Source: Candidatus Parcubacteria bacterium | GTDB taxonomy: Bacteria > Patescibacteriota > Patescibacteriia > Patescibacteriales > UBA12075 | Assembly (NCBI GenBank): GCA_023140595.1 | Contig: JAGLLI010000004.1 | Coordinates: forward strand, 1-9,184 | DNA length: 9,184 nucleotides | Reading direction: 5' to 3' | Shown: piece after piece, positions 5,025 through 9,184 of the stretch | Position numbering within the stretch: position 1 is the stretch's first letter | How the letters are laid out: every line of letters starts with the position of its first letter | Notes under the pieces: generated by a model | Databases searched by the model: none | What the model saw: the letters and a program-made list of their open reading frames with translations, nothing else | What the model was told of the DNA's origin: nothing | Position numbers and translations under genes: made by a program

Positions 5025-7145
5025 ATGAACAAACAAGAAGCTGAAAACCGCATAGAAAAGTTGAAAAAAGAGATTAACCACCATCGCTATCTTTATCATG
5101 TTTTAGACAAACAGGAAATATCTGAAGGGGCATTGGACAGCTTGAAAAATGAATTATTCAAATTGGAGCAAGAATATCCGGAATTTATTACAGCTGATTC
5201 GCCTACGCAAAGAGTGGAAGGCAAGCCATTGGATAAATTTGGAAAAGTTGCGCATGAGCCGCCCATGCTGTCTTTATTTGACGCGTTTTCCGCGCAAGAT
5301 ATGGCGGACTGGGAGGGTCGCGCTAAAAAAATAATAAAATCAAAATTTAATTTAGATTATTATTGTGAATTAAAATTTGACGGCTTGGCAATGAGCTTGC
5401 GTTATGAAAATGGAATTTTTACGAAAGGAGCTACTCGCGGCAATGGAAAAGTCGGGGAGGATGTCACAAATAATTTGAAAACTATTGAGAGTATTCCTTT
5501 GCGGTTAAGAATTCCAAGTCAATCGGAGTTTAAAAAAAATGGTTTTGATTTAGCGCAAACAAGCAAGATATTAAAAGCTGTTGAAAATGGCGAGATAATA
5601 ATCAGGGGAGAGGCATTGATGACTAAAAAAGTTTTTAATGAATTAAATAAGAAATATGAAAAAGCCGGAAAAAAAGTTTTGGCAAATCCCAGGAACGGAG
5701 CCGCCGGCTCAATCAGACAGCTTGATTCAAAAATCACGGCTGAAAGAAAGCTGGATTTTTATGTTTACGGAATTGCAGGCGCGGATGATTTACAATTACA
5801 GGCGCATGAACAAGAAATTAAATTAGCCAAATTGCTGGGGTTGAAGACTTTGGAAAATAATAAATATTGTCGGAATTTAGATGAAGTAAATGAGTTTCAT
5901 AAATATTGGGAAGAAAATCGGGAAAAATTGTTAATGGAAGTGGACGGCGTTGTGGTAAAAGTAAATAATTTAGCGTTGTGGCCTGTTTTGGGAATAGTCG
6001 GCAAGGGGCCGAGGTACGCGATGGCTTACAAATTCGCGGCTGAACAAGTTACAACAATACTTAAAAGCGCGGTATGGCAGATTGGGAGGACAGGAACTTT
6101 GACGCCGATCGGAGTTTTAGAGCCGGTTCGCGTCGGAGGCGTAACAGTGTCGCATGTAACGCTTCATAACATTGACGAAATAGAGCGGCTTGATTTAAAA
6201 ATTAACGATACGATTATTATTGAGCGCGCCGGTGATGTAATTCCAAAAGTTGCGCAAGTTTTACCGAAAATGCGTTCAGGCATTGAACAAAAAATTTTGA
6301 TTCCCAAAAATTGTCCGATATGCGGTTCGCGCGTGGAAAGAATTCCCGGCGAAGTTGCCTTGCGCTGTACAAATAAGGATTGTTACGCGGTTATTTTAAG
6401 GCGGCTTTCTCATTGGACATCAAAAGCGGCTATAGATATTGAAGGCTTGGGACCGAAAGTGGTTGAACAATTGGTAAAAGCTGGGCTGGTAAGCGATATT
6501 GCGGATTTTTACGCTTTAAGAGAATATGATTTAAAACCGCTTGAGCGCTTTGCGGACAAGTCAGCCGAAAATTTAATTAAAGCGATTGCCGCAAAAAAGG
6601 AAGTTGAGCTGCCGCGATTTATATACGGGCTTGGAATTAGGCATGTCGGAGAGGAGACAGCGCTTCGGATTTCAGATTTCACCCGTCAAGCGAGTACAAG
6701 CGGATTTCAGGTTTCGGATTTTAAGAATGGAATGGATGATGTTATTCAAACATTTCAAAATATTAAGCAAAAAGCATGGGAAGAAATGTATGATTTTGGA
6801 CCGGTAATGGCGAAAAGCATATATGATTGGTGGCATGATGGGAAAAATATTGAGTTATTAGAAAAACTTAAGAAGAACGGAATTACTATTAAACAGCAAG
6901 CAGGAAGCAACACACAACATAGCGAATTTATTGGAAAAATTTTTGTTTTGACAGGTACCTTAAGCGGTTTGACAAGAAACGAAGCAAAGGCTAAAATAAG
7001 AGGATTAGGGGGTAAAATAAGCGCCACTGTCAGTAAAAATACCGATTTTGTTGTTGCCGGTGAAAATCCAGGCTCAAAGTTTGAGAAAGCTAAAAATTTG
7101 GGGGTTGAGGTGATTAATGAAAGAGAATTTAGTAAGATGATTTAG
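5025..7145 (+). CDS. ligA: NAD+-dependent DNA ligase LigA
   Basis: Seals nicks in duplex DNA during replication and repair, using NAD+ to adenylate itself. All LigA domains are present in 706 aa: NMN-binding domain Ia (about 1-70), nucleotidyltransferase domain with the catalytic Lys117 in ELKFDG (115-120), OB fold (about 325-405), a four-Cys zinc finger (430, 433, 448, 453), helix-hairpin-helix region (about 460-625) and C-terminal BRCT (about 632-706). Two oddities. In domain Ia the usual DAEYD reads EGALD (34-38), so the conserved NMN-contacting Tyr is Leu37. The helix-hairpin-helix region has a segment of roughly 18 extra residues (about 550-570) encoded by heptad-repeat DNA. The protein is slightly longer than the usual 670 or so residues, consistent with that insert. 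There is no Shine-Dalgarno sequence at the ATG. It leads a likely operon with gatC and gatA. Confidence 0.97.
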   Translation: MNKQEAENRIEKLKKEINHHRYLYHVLDKQEISEGALDSLKNELFKLEQEYPEFITADSPTQRVEGKPLDKFGKVAHEPPMLSLFDAFSAQDMADWEGRAKKIIKSKFNLDYYCELKFDGLAMSLRYENGIFTKGATRGNGKVGEDVTNNLKTIESIPLRLRIPSQSEFKKNGFDLAQTSKILKAVENGEIIIRGEALMTKKVFNELNKKYEKAGKKVLANPRNGAAGSIRQLDSKITAERKLDFYVYGIAGADDLQLQAHEQEIKLAKLLGLKTLENNKYCRNLDEVNEFHKYWEENREKLLMEVDGVVVKVNNLALWPVLGIVGKGPRYAMAYKFAAEQVTTILKSAVWQIGRTGTLTPIGVLEPVRVGGVTVSHVTLHNIDEIERLDLKINDTIIIERAGDVIPKVAQVLPKMRSGIEQKILIPKNCPICGSRVERIPGEVALRCTNKDCYAVILRRLSHWTSKAAIDIEGLGPKVVEQLVKAGLVSDIADFYALREYDLKPLERFADKSAENLIKAIAAKKEVELPRFIYGLGIRHVGEETALRISDFTRQASTSGFQVSDFKNGMDDVIQTFQNIKQKAWEEMYDFGPVMAKSIYDWWHDGKNIELLEKLKKNGITIKQQAGSNTQHSEFIGKIFVLTGTLSGLTRNEAKAKIRGLGGKISATVSKNTDFVVAGENPGSKFEKAKNLGVEVINEREFSKMI
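6667..6722 (+). repeat. 7-nt-period repeat inserted in frame in ligA
   Basis: GGATTTC AGATTTC (6667-6680), a 21-nt non-repeat stretch (6681-6701), then GGATTTC AGGTTTC GGATTTT (6702-6722). All five repeat units keep one 7-nt register over 56 bases (the spacer is exactly three units). The DNA encodes residues around 548-566 of LigA (ISDFTRQ...GFQVSDF), a part with no counterpart that I recognise in typical bacterial LigA proteins. Confidence 0.6.
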
Positions 7146-7151
7146 AATCCG

Positions 7152-7184
7152 CAAACCAACAAATCTTTTACAAATCTACAAATA
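7152..7184 (+). repeat. Short CAAATCT-type repeats in the ligA-gatC spacer
   Basis: The 47-nt spacer holds CAAACCA (7152-7158), CAAATCT (7160-7166), CAAATCT (7171-7177) and ACAAATA (7178-7184). Units resemble each other, but the register is only partly 7-nt. The spacer has no Shine-Dalgarno sequence and no terminator. It may belong to the same class of short repeats as those in ligA and before gatA. Confidence 0.4.
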
Positions 7185-7192
7185 AAAAATTA

Positions 7193-7483
7193 ATGAAATT
7201 AATTAAAAAAGACATACAACATATCGCCAATTTAGCTCGGTTGGATTTAAGCGATCAAGAGCTGGATACTTACGGAAAGCAGTTGTCTGATATTTTAGGT
7301 TATATTGAACAATTGCAGGAGGTTGATACTAAAGGAGTTGAGCCGACAGCGCAAGTAACAGGATTGGAAAATTCATGGCGCGAAGATGAAGCTCGCGCAT
7401 GGGATGATTCCGAACGTGTTAACGCGATTAATCAAGCTCCGGAAATTGAGGATGGGCAGATTAAAGTTGGGAGGGTTTTGTGA
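7193..7483 (+). CDS. gatC: Asp/Glu-tRNA amidotransferase subunit C
   Basis: Small structural subunit (96 aa, normal for GatC) of the GatCAB complex, which converts misacylated Glu-tRNA(Gln) and/or Asp-tRNA(Asn) to the correct amide form. GatC wraps around GatA and stabilises it. The N-terminal IKKDIQHIANLARLDLSDQE (5-24) and the later EVDTKGVEPTAQV are the family hallmarks, and the C-terminus DGQIKVGRVL matches the usual end (GxxKVPRVL-like). It lies 47 nt after ligA and 29 nt before gatA on the same strand, so co-transcription is likely. No Shine-Dalgarno sequence precedes the ATG; the upstream bases are nearly all A and T. Confidence 0.95.
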   Translation: MKLIKKDIQHIANLARLDLSDQELDTYGKQLSDILGYIEQLQEVDTKGVEPTAQVTGLENSWREDEARAWDDSERVNAINQAPEIEDGQIKVGRVL

Positions 7484-7486
7484 ATT

Positions 7487-7507
7487 AATTACAAATTACG
7501 AATTAAA
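7487..7507 (+). repeat. AATTACA-type heptad run before gatA
   Basis: AATTACA, AATTACG and AATTAAA follow one another in exact 7-nt register (7487-7507) and continue as AATTT up to the gatA start. The run fills nearly the whole 29-nt gatC-gatA gap, beginning 4 nt after the gatC stop. It occupies the position where a Shine-Dalgarno sequence would normally lie. Confidence 0.55.
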
Positions 7508-7512
7508 AATTT

Positions 7513-8958
7513 ATGATGTTAAATAAATTAACAATAAAACAAGCTCAAGAAAAATTAGAAACAGGCGATATTAGTTCTGTTGATTTAACTCGGGCGTGTT
7601 TAGATAGAATTAAAAAAGTTGACGATAAAGTCAAAGCTTGTTTGACTGTGTGCGAGAAAGAAGCTTTGGCTGAAGCGAAAAAAGCTGATGAACGGAGAGC
7701 AAATGGAGAAAAAAGTGGTTTACTCGGAATTCCGTATATTGCCAAAGATAATATTATGACCAAAGATGTCAGGACGACTGCCGCTTCAAAAATTTTGGAA
7801 AATTATATTGCGCCTTTTGATGCTACTATTATTAAAAAATTGCGAACAGCTGGCGCTGTGCTTTTGGGAAAGTCTAATCTGGATGAATTCGCGCATGGCG
7901 CCTCAACAGAGAACAGCGCTTTTGGCGCGACCCATAACCCATGGGACTTGGAGCGCGTTCCCGGCGGATCTTCCGGCGGATCAGCCGCGGCTGTGGCGGC
8001 TGATATGTGCTTGTTTGCTTTAGGCACGGATACAGGCGGCTCAATCAGGTGTCCTGCAAGTTTTTGCGGAGTAACCGGCTTGAAGCCGACCTACGGTCTT
8101 GCTTCCCGTTTCGGGCTTATTGCCATGACTTCATCAACCGATGTTCCCGGAGCGCTTGCTAAAACCGTGGAAGACGCAAAAATTGTTATGGACGCGATTG
8201 TCGGAATTGATAAAAATGATGCCACCACCGTAAATGCTAGGGAGCTTAGCTCCGGATGCGCGCTCAAGGGCAAAAAAATCGGCATACCCAAAGAATATTT
8301 TAACGAAGGATTAGACATTGATGTCAAAAAGTTAGTTATGCAAGCGGTAGAAAAATACGAAAAACAAGGCGTGGAAATTATTGATGTCAGCTTGCCGCAT
8401 AATAAATATAGCGTTGGAGTTTATTATATTATTACTCCTTCTGAAATAAGTTCAAATTTGGCGCGTTTTGACGGAATTCGTTATGGTTTTAGCGATAAAG
8501 AATCAAAAGAGCTAATTGATATTTATAAAAAAAGCCGTGGAAAAGGTTTTGGACCGGAAGCTAAGCGCAGAATTATGTTAGGCACTTATGCTTTGTCAGC
8601 CGGATATTTTGACGCTTATTATTTAAAAGCTCAAAAAGTAAGAACGATTATTAAAGAAGAATTTGACCGGGTTTTAAGCGAAGTTGATTGTGTAATTACT
8701 CCAACAAGTCCGCATACGGCTTTTAAAATTGGCGAACAATCAAGCGATCCCTTAAAGATGTATTTGGAAGATATTTATGTTAGCGGCGCGTCTTTAGCTG
8801 GTCTGCCGGCAATATCTATTCCTGTTGGATTTTCCAAAGGTTTGCCAGCCGGCATGCAGATAATAGGCAAGAGATTTGCCGAAAGCGCGCTTTATAATAT
8901 TGGATCCGCATTTCAAAACGCGACTGATTATCACAGGCAAAAGCCGGAATTAAAATAA
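7513..8958 (+). CDS. gatA: Glutamyl/aspartyl-tRNA amidotransferase subunit A
   Basis: Amidase subunit of GatCAB; it hydrolyses glutamine and channels ammonia to GatB, which amidates the misacylated tRNA. The protein is 481 aa, normal for GatA. The amidase-signature Lys-cisSer-Ser triad is visible: Lys78 in IAKDN, Ser153 in the glycine/serine loop PGGSSGGSAAA, and nucleophile Ser177 in GTDTGGSIR. Family landmarks SNLDEFAHGASTENSAFG, GLKPTYGLASRFG, SSNLARFDGIRYG and AGLPAISIPVGF are all present, so the enzyme looks active. Two ATG codons stand in tandem (7513 and 7516) and either could start translation; neither has a Shine-Dalgarno sequence. The presence of GatCA suggests the organism makes Gln-tRNA and/or Asn-tRNA by the indirect route; gatB is expected nearby but not seen here. 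Confidence 0.97.
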   Translation: MMLNKLTIKQAQEKLETGDISSVDLTRACLDRIKKVDDKVKACLTVCEKEALAEAKKADERRANGEKSGLLGIPYIAKDNIMTKDVRTTAASKILENYIAPFDATIIKKLRTAGAVLLGKSNLDEFAHGASTENSAFGATHNPWDLERVPGGSSGGSAAAVAADMCLFALGTDTGGSIRCPASFCGVTGLKPTYGLASRFGLIAMTSSTDVPGALAKTVEDAKIVMDAIVGIDKNDATTVNARELSSGCALKGKKIGIPKEYFNEGLDIDVKKLVMQAVEKYEKQGVEIIDVSLPHNKYSVGVYYIITPSEISSNLARFDGIRYGFSDKESKELIDIYKKSRGKGFGPEAKRRIMLGTYALSAGYFDAYYLKAQKVRTIIKEEFDRVLSEVDCVITPTSPHTAFKIGEQSSDPLKMYLEDIYVSGASLAGLPAISIPVGFSKGLPAGMQIIGKRFAESALYNIGSAFQNATDYHRQKPELK

Positions 8959-8997
8959 ATACTAAATTTTTTAAATTATTTTTAAAATATTAAATTT

Positions 8998-9184
8998 ATG
9001 CAAAGTATTAGCAAAGTTTCAAAAATTTTAATTTTGATCTCTGTTTTATTATTATGCGCCGTTGTTGCTTATATAACATTTAATATGACGCGAGAAATAA
9101 AAACAAACAATCAAGAAAAACAAGCCGGGCAATTTTTGGAAGAAAACAATCAGGCTTTTGAAAAAGCGAAAATAGCTGAAAATA
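8998..9184 (+). CDS. Membrane-anchored hypothetical protein, N-terminal part (runs off window)
   Basis: The ATG at 8998 opens a frame that stays open to the window edge (62 codons visible). A short basic start (MQSISKVSK) precedes one strong hydrophobic segment (about residues 10-28, ILILISVLLLCAVVAYITF). A polar stretch follows, rich in Lys, Glu, Gln and Asn and without helix breakers, which could form a coiled coil. The segment is either a transmembrane anchor or an uncleaved signal; no clear cleavage site is seen. It starts 39 nt after gatA with no terminator between, so it is probably the next gene of that operon. There is no Shine-Dalgarno sequence, but the TAAATTT before the ATG resembles the context of the neighbouring genes. 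I do not recognise the family. Confidence 0.7.
   Translation, partial: MQSISKVSKILILISVLLLCAVVAYITFNMTREIKTNNQEKQAGQFLEENNQAFEKAKIAEN

Noticed and set aside
6755..7027. Antisense frame of 90 codons under the end of ligA
   Set aside because: It lies opposite the conserved helix-hairpin-helix and BRCT coding sequence, with no start signals.

Overview
The window is a stretch of AT-rich bacterial chromosome that looks like a Candidate Phyla Radiation genome (Candidatus Patescibacteria, Parcubacteria-like). The evidence is indirect. ThrRS, LigA, GatC and GatA are diverged but intact-looking. A PilX/prepilin-like protein carries the FFAAEAGAER motif typical of that group. There is a secreted MopE/dockerin-type protein and an AAA_14/DUF4143 ATPase. 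Almost all start codons lack a Shine-Dalgarno sequence. No rRNA or tRNA gene is present to settle the lineage.

Layout. Bases 1-911 hold the C-terminal two domains of threonyl-tRNA synthetase, cut by the window edge. A short gap follows (912-1018) with an isolated GC-richer inverted repeat and an extended -10 promoter that would give a leaderless or nearly leaderless mRNA. Bases 1019-1504 encode a single-pass pilin-like protein. Bases 1624-3267 encode a secreted protein of about 547 aa: signal peptide, unrecognised beta-rich region, two MopE metal-binding repeats and a C-terminal dockerin-like EF-hand pair. It has the only strong Shine-Dalgarno sequence in the window and ends at a strong intrinsic terminator (3298-3351).

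Bases 3351-4931 are a self-contained unit: a good promoter, three degenerate 19-nt direct repeats in the promoter/leader, and a markedly AT-rich gene for an AAA_14 ATPase with a PD-(D/E)XK-like C-terminal domain. It looks like an accessory gene inserted between housekeeping blocks.

Bases 4939-9184 appear to be one housekeeping transcription unit: a promoter overlapped by a TACTGTA/TACAGTA inverted repeat, then ligA (NAD+-dependent DNA ligase), gatC and gatA (two subunits of the tRNA-dependent amidotransferase) and the start of a small membrane-anchored protein that runs off the end. Gaps between these genes are 29-47 nt. GatB, the third amidotransferase subunit, is not in view. Two of these spacers, and one in-frame segment inside ligA, carry short 7-nt-period repeats, possibly traces of a dispersed repeat family.

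No complete new multi-gene system is evident. The most unusual items are the AAA_14 cassette with its repeat-studded leader, the MopE-dockerin secreted protein beside the pilin-like gene, the heptad element inside ligA, and the altered NMN-pocket residue of LigA.
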